Positions 7,212 to 15,207 of a stretch of 38,122 nucleotides of DNA are shown one piece after another. The translations under genes and the position numbers were made by a program. The notes under the pieces were generated by a model that was not told the origin of the DNA, did not search any database, and saw nothing but the letters and a program-made list of their open reading frames with translations. The DNA lies in NCBI GenBank assembly GCA_936940865.1, contig CAKZJB010000160.1:1-38122 (forward strand), read 5' to 3'. Each line of letters begins with the position of its first letter. Position 1 is the first letter of the stretch. The stretch comes from an uncultured Asticcacaulis sp. Its GTDB lineage: Bacteria; Pseudomonadota; Alphaproteobacteria; Caulobacterales; Caulobacteraceae.

Positions 7212-9686
7212 ATGTTCACGCCCAGCCGCCGCACGGTTCTCGCCACGACCGCCGGCCTCCTTGCCTTGCCTTATGGGGCGATGGCGCAGGCCGTGACGCC
7301 GTACGAGGACCTGAAACCGCGCCAGCGTATCCTGTTCGACGCGGGCTGGCGGTTCGCGCTCGGTCACGCCGCCGATGTCGACCGCGATTTCGGCTGGGGG
7401 CGCGACCAGAAGACCTTCGCCAAACAGGGCCAGGTGAGCATCGCCGAGCCGGCTGCCGCCGACTACGACGATTCCACGTGGACCGCTGTCGACCTGCCGC
7501 ACGACTGGGCGATCGACCTGCCGTTCGCGAAAAACGACCACTTTATCCCACCGAAAAACCCGGAAGACGGCGATCCCGGCGCCGGCCATGGTTACAAGGC
7601 CATCGGCCGGCGCTTTCCCGAACACAGCATCGGCTGGTACCGCAAGGTCTTTACGCTGGACAAGGCGGACGAGGCGAAGCGCCTGACGATCGAGTTCGAT
7701 GGCGTGTTTCGCGATGCCACGGTCGTCCTCAACGGCTATGTATTGACGCGCCACGACAGCGGTTACACGCCGTTCAGCGTCGATATTTCCGACTTCATCG
7801 CGCCTGACGGCGGACCGAACGTGCTGCTGGTCCGCGCCGACGCCACCCTGGGCGAAGGCTGGTTCTACGAAGGCGCCGGCATCTATCGCCACGTCTGGCT
7901 GGTCAAGACGGGCAAGACCTATATCCCGCAATGGGGCGTATGGGCGCACGGCGAAACGTCCGGCAAGATCACGCTTGAAACCCGGATCGCCAACGACAGC
8001 GACGACGCGCAAACCGTGACCCTGGTGTCGCAAATCTTCGACGGCGCGGGCAAGGGCGTGGCCGAAGCCCGGACATCCATGGCCGTTGCCGCGCGAAGCG
8101 AAACGGCTGCCATACAAGCCGCGACGGTCGCCGCGCCGCACCGGTGGTCGCTCGACGATCCTCACCTCTATACGGTGCGCACGGAGGTCCGCTCGGGCGA
8201 TACCCTGCTCGACGTCGCCGTCACGCGCTTCGGCCTGCGCGACATCCGTTTCGATGCGAAGGAAGGCTTCTTCCTCAACGGCAAAAACATCAAGATTCGC
8301 GGCACAAACAACCACCAGGACCATGCAGGGGTCGGCATCGCCATCCCAGACACGCTGCACGCCTGGCGTGTCAAACAGCTGAAAGACATGGGCGCCAATG
8401 CGTGGCGCTGTTCGCACAATCCGCCATCGCCGGCCGTGCTCGACGCCTGCGATCGCCTGGGCGTCCTGGTCATCGACGAGACGCGCGCCATGACGTCGAC
8501 GCCCGACAGCATAGCCGCGCTTCAGACCATGATCCGCCGCGACCGCAACCACCCGTCGGTCATGCTGTGGTCGATCGGCAATGAAGAGACCGCGCAGCAG
8601 GGTACGGCCCGCGGCCTGAAGATCGCGCTCGACATGCGCCGCGCCGTCAAGGCGCTCGATCCGACCCGGCCGGTGACGGCCGCCATGAACCACTATCAGG
8701 GCTACGGTATTACCCCCGCGCTCGACGTCATGGGCTTCAATTACCACGAAAGCGACATCGAGCCCTTCCGCAAGCTCTATCCCGACATGCCGATCATCGG
8801 CTCCGAGACGGCCAGCGCGGTATCGACGCGCGGCGAATATGTCCGCGACGAGAAAAAGGGCTATGTCCGCGCCTATGACCTCGACGCGCCATCCTATGCC
8901 CTGACCGCCGAGAAATGGTGGACGCTATACAATTCCAAGCCTTATCTGGCCGGCGGGCTGGTGTGGACCGGCTTCGACTATCGCGGTGAGCCGACGCCGT
9001 TCAACCGCTGGCCGGAAATCTCATCGCACTTTGGCATCCTCGACACCTGCGGCTTCCCCAAGGACATCTACTGGTACTACCGGTCGTGGTGGCAGGCGGA
9101 CCCCGTGCTGCACCTGTTGCCGCACTGGAACTGGGAGGGCAAGGAAGGTCAGGATATTCAAGTCTGGGCCTACTCCAATCTCGACGCGGTCGAACTGTTC
9201 GTAAACGGCAAGAGCCAGGGCAAGAGGGCCATGCCGAAGGACAGCCACCTGGAATGGACCGTCCCTTACGCCCCCGGCGAAATCGTCGCCTACGGTTACA
9301 AGGGGGGCAAGGTTGTCCTGAAGGCGTCGCGCCGCACGGCCGGCCCGGTTGCCAGGATTGCCCTGACGAGCGAGACCTTGGCGCCGGGAGAAGACGGGAC
9401 GGTTTTGGTGCTTATCCGCGCCGAGGCGGTCGACAAAAATGGAACGCCCGTTACAAAGGCCGACACGTCCGTGCATTTCGGCATCGACGGCCCGGCTGAA
9501 CTGATCGGGGTCGGCAACGGCAACCCGACCAGCCTCGAATCGGACCACGCGCCGTATCGCCGGCTGTTCAACGGCCTGGCGCAAGGGATTCTGCGCGTCC
9601 GGAGCGGGCAGGCAGGCCGCATTTCGGTTACGGCCACGGCGGACGGATTGCCGATGACAGCGATGTCGATTGCGGCAAAGGAGTGA
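7212..9686 (+). CDS. GH2 glycosidase, probable exported beta-galactosidase
   Basis: 824 residues from the start at 7212. That start is preferred over the ATG at 7206 because AGAGG at 7199-7203 then has an 8-base spacing. The signal is twin-arginine-like (TPSRRTVLATTAG, cleavage near AMA-Q). Domain order: sugar-binding jelly roll (about 40-210), immunoglobulin-like domain, TIM barrel (about 315-600), then a DUF4982-like and a further Ig-like domain at the C-terminus. Catalytic residues are visible: acid/base E458 in SIGNEE and nucleophile E532 in IIGSETAS. The architecture matches exported GalB-type beta-galactosidases. GH2 also includes beta-glucuronidases and beta-mannosidases, so the sugar is not certain. 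It is the last gene of the operon, 19 bases after GH89, suggesting that it uncaps the same glycan by removing beta-galactose before alpha-GlcNAc is exposed. Confidence 0.9.
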   Translation: MFTPSRRTVLATTAGLLALPYGAMAQAVTPYEDLKPRQRILFDAGWRFALGHAADVDRDFGWGRDQKTFAKQGQVSIAEPAAADYDDSTWTAVDLPHDWAIDLPFAKNDHFIPPKNPEDGDPGAGHGYKAIGRRFPEHSIGWYRKVFTLDKADEAKRLTIEFDGVFRDATVVLNGYVLTRHDSGYTPFSVDISDFIAPDGGPNVLLVRADATLGEGWFYEGAGIYRHVWLVKTGKTYIPQWGVWAHGETSGKITLETRIANDSDDAQTVTLVSQIFDGAGKGVAEARTSMAVAARSETAAIQAATVAAPHRWSLDDPHLYTVRTEVRSGDTLLDVAVTRFGLRDIRFDAKEGFFLNGKNIKIRGTNNHQDHAGVGIAIPDTLHAWRVKQLKDMGANAWRCSHNPPSPAVLDACDRLGVLVIDETRAMTSTPDSIAALQTMIRRDRNHPSVMLWSIGNEETAQQGTARGLKIALDMRRAVKALDPTRPVTAAMNHYQGYGITPALDVMGFNYHESDIEPFRKLYPDMPIIGSETASAVSTRGEYVRDEKKGYVRAYDLDAPSYALTAEKWWTLYNSKPYLAGGLVWTGFDYRGEPTPFNRWPEISSHFGILDTCGFPKDIYWYYRSWWQADPVLHLLPHWNWEGKEGQDIQVWAYSNLDAVELFVNGKSQGKRAMPKDSHLEWTVPYAPGEIVAYGYKGGKVVLKASRRTAGPVARIALTSETLAPGEDGTVLVLIRAEAVDKNGTPVTKADTSVHFGIDGPAELIGVGNGNPTSLESDHAPYRRLFNGLAQGILRVRSGQAGRISVTATADGLPMTAMSIAAKE

Positions 9687-9869
9687 CCTGATTGGGCGGA
9701 ATGTGGCTTTTCCATCACATCAACTCCGATGGAAGTGGGAATATGTTACCGCACTCCGCCGTCCGCCAACTCGCCTGCAAATCTTTGTAAAATCATATTT
9801 TTCCTCAATTTTTGTCAGGCAGGCTTCTACCGAAGACCCCAATCCGGGAAAACCGGGTCTCAATATTTT

Positions 9870-9888
9870 GAAATGAAAATATCATTTC
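9870..9888. promoter_or_regulatory. Perfect inverted repeat, candidate operator
   Basis: GAAATGA (9870-9876), five bases, TCATTTC (9882-9888): 7-bp perfect arms ending 15 bases upstream of the candidate -35 at 9904. This is a typical place for a transcription-factor site; the protein that binds it is unknown. Confidence 0.45.
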
Positions 9889-9899
9889 CGGCATTTCAC

Positions 9900-9932
9900 G
9901 GAATTGACATTCTGAAGCTTAACTCCTACCCT
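9900..9932 (+). promoter_or_regulatory. Candidate promoter of the second TonB receptor with overlapping IolR-like site
   Basis: Consensus TTGACA at 9904-9909, 17 bases, then TACCCT at 9927-9932. The -35 forms the centre of GGAA-TTGACA-TTCT (9900-9913), one base off GGAA-N6-TTCC. The 12 bases CATTTCACGGAA at 9892-9903 recur upstream of iolC at 19096-19107. A transcript from here would carry a leader of about 310 bases. Confidence 0.45.
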
Positions 9933-10253
9933 TTCTATGTCGCAACGGGCTCCTCAAAAGGCCGTTTGGAACAATAAGAACTACAGCAGGGTTATATGCT
10001 TTTCCCAGGATATCCGGGACAGGCACCGGGTCTTCAGGCCTGAATTCAGTTCTAGCGTACCGGAGAAAATCGGTCCGGCCCGCTGTCCCCCGCGCCTCCA
10101 AGTCGGCGCGACGAGCGGCGGCAAATTGGTCGGCCAATCCTTCGAAGCCGCTGAGAATGGTTTTCAGAACCGAGGCGCTCCTGTGCGACGCGGCACGAGA
10201 AAGAATACGTCCGAGCAAAAAAAAAGCCGGACACCATCATAATGGAGGAAGTA

Positions 10254-13200
10254 ATGGCTCAGCCATCGAGAGGCAAGTCGGGATTCAAATATGCGCTGCT
10301 GGGCGCGTCGATGCTGATGAGCAGCGTCAGCATCGCCCATGCCGAGGACGCGGCCCCCGCGAAGAAGGCCGACAGCGACGTCGTCGTCGTGACGGGCTTC
10401 AAGAAGAGCTATGCCGACGCCGTCCGCGCCAAGCGCAATAATATCGAGATCACGGACGGCATCTCGTCCGACGGCCTCGGCCGTTTCCCCGACCTGAACG
10501 TCGGTGAAGCGCTGCAGCGCATCCCGGGCGTCCAGATCAACCGCGAAGCCGAAGGCCGCAACGCCACCATCGGCCTGCGCGGCATGCCGGGCTATTATGC
10601 CCGCACGACCCTGAACGGCCAGGCCTTCGCCGAGCCGCCGGTCGTCAACACGACGGGCGGCGCCGACGGCACGCCGCTGGGTGCCTTCAACTCGGATATC
10701 TTCACCGCCTTCTCGATCGAAAAGTCGCCCATGGCCAATGCCCAGTCGGGCGGCCTGTCGGGCAATATCGACATGCAGATCGCCCCGGCGCTCAGCCGCA
10801 AGGACGGCGGATTCTTCAAGGCGTCGCTCGAACACAACACGCTCGGCGACCTTAACGCTCCGGCCTACACGCTCAGCTACAACAAGCATTTCGGCTCGGA
10901 CTTCGCGGTCTTCGGCACCATCGCCTACAAGAAGGAAAACTTCCGCCGCGACACCCTGCGCTATAACGGTTACAGCCGGCTGACGCTGCAGAACTCGGGC
11001 CTGACCGCGGCACAATTCGCGTCGAAGTACGGCGCTTACTATAGCGCTGACGCAAGCTGCAACACCACGGCGAATCCCTTCTGCAAGACGCTGTCTTCCG
11101 TTCTTGGCTCGTCGGCTTACAACGACTCGACCACGGGCACCAAGGGCCAGGACGGCGTCTACTATCTCGACTTCCTGCGCCAGTATACCCGCATGAACGT
11201 GGGCAACCTGTGGACGGGTTCGGCCGGCATGGAATGGAAGCCGAACGACAACACCAAGATCGGCCTGATCGGCTTCTATACCGACCGCAACCTGCCGAAC
11301 ACGGTGCAGTACTTCCTGCTGAACCAGGCCTTCGTCGGCACCAGCGGCGTCCTGTCCACGGTGTCTTCGAACGACACGCCGGCGGTTATGTCGGACGGCC
11401 GCGCCCTGCTGCAGACGGTCACCTACACCAACTACGACGGCAAGTCGTCGGCCCGCCTCTATTCGCAGCACCAGCAGTCGAAGGGCTTCATGGCCAATCT
11501 CGACTGGAAGAACGAAACCTGGCACCTGACCGGCGTCCTGACCATGTCGGAAGGTTATAACGCGTCGGTCGAAAGCGAATTCGACCTGCGCACCGTGCCG
11601 ACCGCCGCCGGCAACGGCCTGACCTCGACGATCAACACCGGCTTCGGCAGCCTGTCGGCCTTCTCGCAGGTATCGTCGCCGACGCCGCAACAGGCCATCT
11701 ACGCCCTGCCGTTCTACGACGCCACGGGCGGCTCGTACGTTGCCGGCAACTGGAACTGGAAGAACAGCGATCCGGAAAACCTCTACACGGCGGACGGCAC
11801 GCACGTCCTGAACGTATCGGGTTCGGAAAGCTTCGCCGACAACAAGGTCAGTGCTGCGCAGTTCGACCTCGACCACAGCGTCCAGTGGGGTCCGGTCACC
11901 AACATCGTCGGCGGCATCCGTCTGGAAGACAACCACTATAACCGCCGCGGCTTCCGCAACATGGCCTACGGTATCCAGTCGTCGAAGATCACGTCTTCGA
12001 TGCTCGTGGCGCCGCCGTCGGTCAACGACTTCATGGAAGGCAAGGCCGCGATCACCCAGAACTGGCAGGTCATCGATCCCTTCGCCTTCCTGTCGGCGAT
12101 CACGCCGGTCACCGCCTATAACGGCGGCGGCCTGACGGGCGTCGGCCTTAACACCTATTACGGCGACGGCGCCTATGCCACCGGCAATTACGACGTGTGG
12201 AACAACATGACCGAGGCCTACCTCCAGGCCAAGTACGACACGCAGATCCTGGGTCACCGCCTGCGCGGTAACGTCGGCGTCCGCTCGGAAACGACCGACT
12301 ACAAAGTCCAGACGCTCAACCAGGTCGGTGCGCTCAGCAATGGCAGCGTGGGCTCGGCTTCGAACTTCACGTGGCAGGAATATGGCAAGAAATACAGCCA
12401 CCTCCTGCCATCGGCCATCGCCGTTCTCGACATCAACGACGACATGGTCCTGCGCACCGCCTTCTACAAGACCTATGTCCGCCCGCTGCCGCAGAACAGC
12501 AACCCGGTTCAGAACATCGGCACGACGGCGACGGCATCGACCAATGCCAGCCTGTCGACATCTACCAGCGTCATCAAGGACATCAGCATTTCGCTTTCCG
12601 CCCGGAACCTGAAGGCCTATACGGGCGACTCGTTCGACCTGTCGTGGGAATGGTATAACCGTCCGAACGGCGTAATCTCGCTGGCCTGGTTCAAGAAGAC
12701 GCTGAACAACCGCGTCGAAAACATCACCGATCCGGCAGTCCTCTGCCCGTCGGACGGCGGCGGCTGGGGTCTCGGCGCCCTGACCTGGGACGGCACCTAT
12801 TGTACGGCCGGTTCGCAAACCACGACTTCGGGCGGCGTCACCACCACCTACCACGTCAATACGTCGGGACAGTACAATGTCGACAAGCCGACCTATGTGA
12901 CCGGCCTGGAATTCAACCTCCAGCAGAACCTCGACTTCCTGCCGGGCTTCTGGAAGAACTTCGGCGGCAACTTCAACTACGCCTTCATGCAGGCCAAGCA
13001 AACCGGCTCGGGCGCCAGCGCGTCTCCGTTCCCCGGCATTTCGAAGTATACCTTCAACACGATCGTCTACTACGAAACGCCCAAGTACGGCGTCCGCGCG
13101 GTCTACAACTGGCGTTCGGCCTATCCGCTGACGGCGGCCGGCACCTATACGGGTGCGGCCCGTATCGCGGCGGCCCGCGGCCAGCTCGACGTCTCGGCCT

Positions 13201-13352
13201 CGTACAACATCAACGACCGGATCAGCGTCTCGCTCGATGCCTACAACCTGACCAACTCGTACCGCAAGGAATACGAAACCGATCCGCGCATGGTCCGTTG
13301 GATCGACTATGACGGCCGGACCTATACCTTCACCGTCAAGGGCACCTTCTAA
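10254..13352 (+). CDS. TonB-dependent receptor
   Basis: 1032-residue outer-membrane active-transport receptor. The start at 10254 is set by GGAGG at 10244-10248, 5 bases before it; an in-frame ATG at 10242 would overlap that ribosome site. Signal peptide is residues 1-30 (ending SIAHA). TonB box DVVVVTGF is at residues 42-49. The plug carries GEALQRIPGVQI, ATIGLRGMPGYYARTTLNGQ and an SPMANAQSGGLSGNID segment. A long barrel ends with TYTFTVKGTF and its terminal aromatic. It resembles the first receptor in the plug but is about 150 residues longer in the loops, so it probably takes a different or larger ligand. It stands alone between the GH89/GH2 operon and the convergent iol operon, with its own promoter and a strong terminator. 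Import of an inositol-containing glycan is an inference from context. Confidence 0.95.
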   Translation: MAQPSRGKSGFKYALLGASMLMSSVSIAHAEDAAPAKKADSDVVVVTGFKKSYADAVRAKRNNIEITDGISSDGLGRFPDLNVGEALQRIPGVQINREAEGRNATIGLRGMPGYYARTTLNGQAFAEPPVVNTTGGADGTPLGAFNSDIFTAFSIEKSPMANAQSGGLSGNIDMQIAPALSRKDGGFFKASLEHNTLGDLNAPAYTLSYNKHFGSDFAVFGTIAYKKENFRRDTLRYNGYSRLTLQNSGLTAAQFASKYGAYYSADASCNTTANPFCKTLSSVLGSSAYNDSTTGTKGQDGVYYLDFLRQYTRMNVGNLWTGSAGMEWKPNDNTKIGLIGFYTDRNLPNTVQYFLLNQAFVGTSGVLSTVSSNDTPAVMSDGRALLQTVTYTNYDGKSSARLYSQHQQSKGFMANLDWKNETWHLTGVLTMSEGYNASVESEFDLRTVPTAAGNGLTSTINTGFGSLSAFSQVSSPTPQQAIYALPFYDATGGSYVAGNWNWKNSDPENLYTADGTHVLNVSGSESFADNKVSAAQFDLDHSVQWGPVTNIVGGIRLEDNHYNRRGFRNMAYGIQSSKITSSMLVAPPSVNDFMEGKAAITQNWQVIDPFAFLSAITPVTAYNGGGLTGVGLNTYYGDGAYATGNYDVWNNMTEAYLQAKYDTQILGHRLRGNVGVRSETTDYKVQTLNQVGALSNGSVGSASNFTWQEYGKKYSHLLPSAIAVLDINDDMVLRTAFYKTYVRPLPQNSNPVQNIGTTATASTNASLSTSTSVIKDISISLSARNLKAYTGDSFDLSWEWYNRPNGVISLAWFKKTLNNRVENITDPAVLCPSDGGGWGLGALTWDGTYCTAGSQTTTSGGVTTTYHVNTSGQYNVDKPTYVTGLEFNLQQNLDFLPGFWKNFGGNFNYAFMQAKQTGSGASASPFPGISKYTFNTIVYYETPKYGVRAVYNWRSAYPLTAAGTYTGAARIAAARGQLDVSASYNINDRISVSLDAYNLTNSYRKEYETDPRMVRWIDYDGRTYTFTVKGTF

Positions 13353-13358
13353 TAGTAC

Positions 13359-13391
13359 CCGGCGGGGTCCTTCGTCAGAGGACTCCGCCGG
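13359..13391 (+). repeat. Stem-loop after TonB receptor
   Basis: CCGGCGGGGTCC (13359-13370) and GGACTCCGCCGG (13380-13391) pair over 12 positions with one G-U. There is no T-run, so it is probably a 3' end structure that adds to the terminator 65 bases downstream. Confidence 0.5.
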
Positions 13392-13455
13392 TTGTTCGCG
13401 TTGTTTCCCCGGCGCCGCCCAAATCCACTCCCAGGACCGGCGCCAGCAACTGAAA

Positions 13456-13487
13456 AGCCCGGCACTTTCGTGCCGGGCTCTTTTTTT
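13456..13487 (+). terminator. Strong intrinsic terminator
   Basis: Perfect 10-bp stem AGCCCGGCAC (13456-13465) / GTGCCGGGCT (13470-13479), loop TTTC, followed by CTTTTTTT. It ends the receptor transcript and lies between convergent genes. On the minus strand the stem is followed by CTTTTCA, so it may also slow transcription from iolB. Confidence 0.92.
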
Positions 13488-13501
13488 GTCCGCAAGGATG
13501 A

Positions 13502-14305
13502 TCAGGCCTTGACGATCCACTCGTGCGCCGGATCGTTGCGGAAGATCCAGCGCCGTTCGGGGCCGGCCATGACGTTGAGATAATAGAGTGTATAGCCGTG
13601 CGGGGTGCCGACCGGATGATAGCCTTCGGGCACCATGACGACGTCGCCGTCTTCGACGCAGACCGTCTCGTCCAGGCTGCGGTCGTCGGTATAGACGCGC
13701 TGGAAAGCAAAACCTTGCGGCGGATCGAGACGGTGATAATAGGTCTCTTCCAGCGCCGTTTCCTCGCCATCCGTGGCGGTGTCGTGCTTGTGGGGCGGGT
13801 AGCTCGACCAATGGCCGGACGGCGTCACCACCTCGACGACCAGCAGGCCGTGTGCCGGCCGGTCCTGCGGCAGGATATTGCGCACGAAGCGCGTATTGGT
13901 GTCGCGGCCGCGCACTTCGCGCGACATCTCTTCGGCCGGAATCAAACGCGATGGGTATCCCTCGCCGCCCGGCGCCGTGCAGACCGCCAGTTCGACCGCG
14001 TCCTTCGCAACGATGCGCCAGGGCGTGTCCATGGGCACATAGACCGCACCGGGCGCCTTATCCTCGAACGGAGTCTTGCGGCCGCCGACACCGGCAAAGG
14101 TTTCGTCGCCCACCGTGATGTCGGCCGTACCGGACACCAGCACCAGGCAGGTTTCGCGCGTGGCGTCGCGGCCGGCCGCGGCCTCGCCGGCCGACCTGCG
14201 AATGAGCGAAAAGCCGACATGGGTCCAGCCGGCGCTTTCAGGCGTGATGTCGAGCACCTTGCCGTCCGCATCGGGCGCGGACGGCCGGACGCGGAGCCGG
14301 CTCAC
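13502..14305 (-). CDS. iolB: 5-deoxy-glucuronate isomerase
   Basis: Cytoplasmic enzyme of myo-inositol breakdown that turns 5-deoxy-D-glucuronate into 2-deoxy-5-keto-D-gluconate. 267 residues, normal for IolB. It shows the duplicated cupin fold and the metal-binding cluster PPHKHD followed by EETYYHRLDPPQGFAFQRVY, then VPEGYHPVGTPHGYTLYYLN. The start is a GTG at 14305, overlapping the iolE stop by four bases (GTGA), so translation is coupled. It is the last gene of iolC-iolD-iolE-iolB. Confidence 0.96.
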   Translation of the reverse strand: MSRLRVRPSAPDADGKVLDITPESAGWTHVGFSLIRRSAGEAAAGRDATRETCLVLVSGTADITVGDETFAGVGGRKTPFEDKAPGAVYVPMDTPWRIVAKDAVELAVCTAPGGEGYPSRLIPAEEMSREVRGRDTNTRFVRNILPQDRPAHGLLVVEVVTPSGHWSSYPPHKHDTATDGEETALEETYYHRLDPPQGFAFQRVYTDDRSLDETVCVEDGDVVMVPEGYHPVGTPHGYTLYYLNVMAGPERRWIFRNDPAHEWIVKA

Positions 14306-15207
14306 GCCGCGACCGCTTCATTGAGGCCGGCCGCACGGGCAGCGTCCTTCAACGTCTTAAGGCCGAGTTCGGCATAGGTACGCGGATCGGCCCTGGCCGG
14401 GTCCTGCTCGGCCTCGATGATGATCCAGCCAGAATAACCGATGCGCTTCAGACCCTGCATGATGCGGTTAAAATCGATCGAGCCGTCGCCCGGCACGGTG
14501 AACATGCCGGCCAGCACGCCGTTGAGGAAGCTGTCGTCCTTGCCCGCCGTTTCATCGAAGACCGCCTGGCGCACGTCCTTGCAGTGGACGTGCGTGACGC
14601 GTCCGGGATGCTTTTCGATGACGGCATAGGGATCGATCCCGCCCAGCACGGCATGGCCGGTGTCGAGCGTGACACCGACATTGCCGCGCGTGTTGGCGAA
14701 GAAGGCGTCGAGATCGGCCTGGTCCTGGACGATGGTGCCCAAGTGATAATGATAGGCCAGCTTCAGCCCTTGCGCGTTGACGTAGTCGGCGACGTCGCTC
14801 AGGCGCTCGCCGAATTCCGCCCATTGATCGGCCGCAAGATGCGGGCGCGTCTTCATCGGGACGCTCCGCTGGCCGTGGATGGCGTTGCTGGTTTCGCAGA
14901 TCACGAAGACCTTCGAGCCCAAGGCCTTCAGCAGGTTGAGGTGGTCCTGCAAGGCGGCGATCTCGGCGCGGGCATCGCGCAGCAGGAGTTCGCAGCTGTA
15001 CCAGCCGCCGACCAGTTCCAGGCCGAACCGCCCGAGTGTGGCTTTGAGCGCATCCGGGCCTTTCGGGAAGGCGCCGCCGAGCTCCGTGCCGGCAAAACCG
15101 ACCTCGGCGATATCTTTCAACACGCTGTCGAGCGGAGTGTCGCCGCCCAGTTCCGGCATGTCGTCATTGATCCAGGCGATGGGGCTGACGCCGAAGGTGA
15201 TGCTCAT
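14302..15207 (-). CDS. iolE: Inosose (2-keto-myo-inositol) dehydratase
   Basis: Second step of inositol catabolism: dehydration of 2-keto-myo-inositol to the trihydroxy-cyclohexanedione. 301 residues. It is a xylose-isomerase-like TIM barrel with FGVSPIAWINDDMPELGG at the N-terminus, GGWYSCELL, YHYHLGT, TLDTGHAVLGG and THVHCKDVR, which supply the metal ligands in this family. Its ATG overlaps the iolD stop by four bases (ATGA), and its own stop overlaps the iolB start. No anomalies seen. Confidence 0.96.
   Translation of the reverse strand: MSITFGVSPIAWINDDMPELGGDTPLDSVLKDIAEVGFAGTELGGAFPKGPDALKATLGRFGLELVGGWYSCELLLRDARAEIAALQDHLNLLKALGSKVFVICETSNAIHGQRSVPMKTRPHLAADQWAEFGERLSDVADYVNAQGLKLAYHYHLGTIVQDQADLDAFFANTRGNVGVTLDTGHAVLGGIDPYAVIEKHPGRVTHVHCKDVRQAVFDETAGKDDSFLNGVLAGMFTVPGDGSIDFNRIMQGLKRIGYSGWIIIEAEQDPARADPRTYAELGLKTLKDAARAAGLNEAVAA

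Larger units (their letters stand above)
9687..10253. other. 567-base regulatory and leader region before the second TonB receptor
   Basis: No supported gene. Noted here: a weak hairpin after GH2 (TTCCATC 9710-9716 / GATGGAA 9728-9734), a second one (AGACCC 9834-9839 / GGGTCT 9855-9860), an A+T-rich tract, a perfect palindrome (9870-9888), an IolR-like site overlapping a promoter (9900-9932), and then about 310 bases of transcribed leader. A nine-A run (10217-10225) lies in the loop of a GTCCG/CGGAC hairpin (10209-10232) just before the ribosome site. Open frames on both strands (9937-10242 plus; 9919-10218 minus) resemble no family I recognise. Confidence 0.55.

Noticed and set aside
3014-9686. 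Heparan or mucin breakdown as the explanation for NagX plus GH89
   Set aside because: No sulfatases, heparinases or sialidases are seen, and inositol genes would be unexplained; kept as a lesser alternative.
9919-10242. Possible small genes on both strands of the leader before TonB receptor 2
   Set aside because: No recognisable family and no convincing ribosome site; they overlap each other. Kept only as part of the leader note.
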